NCBI RefSeq assembly: GCF_039555755.1
Contig: NZ_CP154631.1
Location: 2,108,001 to 2,172,000, forward strand
Source of the DNA: Pseudomonas sediminis
GTDB lineage: Bacteria > Pseudomonadota > Gammaproteobacteria > Pseudomonadales > Pseudomonadaceae
DNA length: 64,000 nucleotides
Direction of reading: 5' to 3'
Part shown: positions 63,957 to 64,000 of the stretch, piece by piece
Layout of the letters: the number at the start of each line of letters is the position of its first letter
Numbering within the stretch: the stretch's first letter is position 1
Made by a program: the position numbers and the translations under genes
The notes under the pieces: generated by a model
What the model saw: the letters and a program-made list of their open reading frames with translations, nothing else
Database searches by the model: none
Told to the model about the DNA's origin: nothing

Positions 63957-64000
63957 GATCACGTGTGCGCTGCCATGTGCTTATGGCCGGCGACTTCGTT

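Overview
The window is a stretch of a gammaproteobacterial chromosome, almost certainly a Pseudomonas of the mendocina/oleovorans/stutzeri type. I base this on the high-GC coding, the gene families, the abundant short palindromic intergenic repeats, and a gene order that I remember from P. aeruginosa PAO1. Genes are dense and most are housekeeping. I see no prophage, insertion sequence, CRISPR array, tRNA or rRNA.

Layout. (1) 1-18.3 kb follows the PAO1 region PA5232-PA5214 in order: an HlyD/RbbA-like/YhhJ-like export operon, a CHASE-PAS-GGDEF cyclase, an EVE protein, fau, 6S RNA, zapA, a TIGR02449 protein, a YgfB-family protein, pepP-ubiH-ubiI, an Fe(III) ABC transporter (two components), and gcvT-gcvH. 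gcvP does not follow gcvH. (2) 18.3-38.0 kb interrupts that order. It holds a BigR-like sulfur-responsive operon, an ANR-type box with a di-haem cytochrome c peroxidase, a BdlA-like soluble chemoreceptor, and the agmatine/polyamine cluster (aguA, a deleted aguB, an AguR-like TetR gene, a PA0295-like binding protein, spuI, a spuA remnant, spuBCD, spuE, a third receptor gene, spuFGH). In PAO1 that cluster lies elsewhere (about PA0292-PA0304). (3) 38.0-61.7 kb returns to the PA5209-PA5192 order: CYTH-CHAD protein, DUF47-pit, argE-argA, an RMF-like small protein, gshA, a thioesterase, tex, ompR-envZ (amgRS type), a broken MASE1-LOV-PAS-GGDEF-EAL gene, ldcA-rimK-rimB, hslR, a PAP2 phosphatase gene split by an amber codon, hslO and pckA. 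(4) A RecQ-family helicase ends the window.

How it works together. The spu/agu block imports putrescine and spermidine (up to four periplasmic receptors, one ATPase, two permeases) and starts their breakdown by glutamylation (SpuI, SpuB) and transamination (SpuC). Two enzymes of the set are damaged (aguB, spuA). Two candidate ANR/FNR-type sites suggest low-oxygen control of the peroxidase and of the HlyD export operon. The cyclic-di-GMP theme recurs: an intact CHASE-PAS cyclase, a BdlA-like protein, a broken LOV-GGDEF-EAL protein, and RimK, whose Pseudomonas homologue is reported to bind c-di-GMP.

The most interesting items are the LOV-type photoreceptor cyclase with a deleted EAL core, two inverted copies of a ~138-bp intergenic repeat whose internal stem covaries between copies, a 29-codon micro-ORF made by a local duplication between spuG and spuH, and the aguB/spuA decay. 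I found no clearly undescribed multi-gene system. All family assignments come from reading motifs, without database searches.
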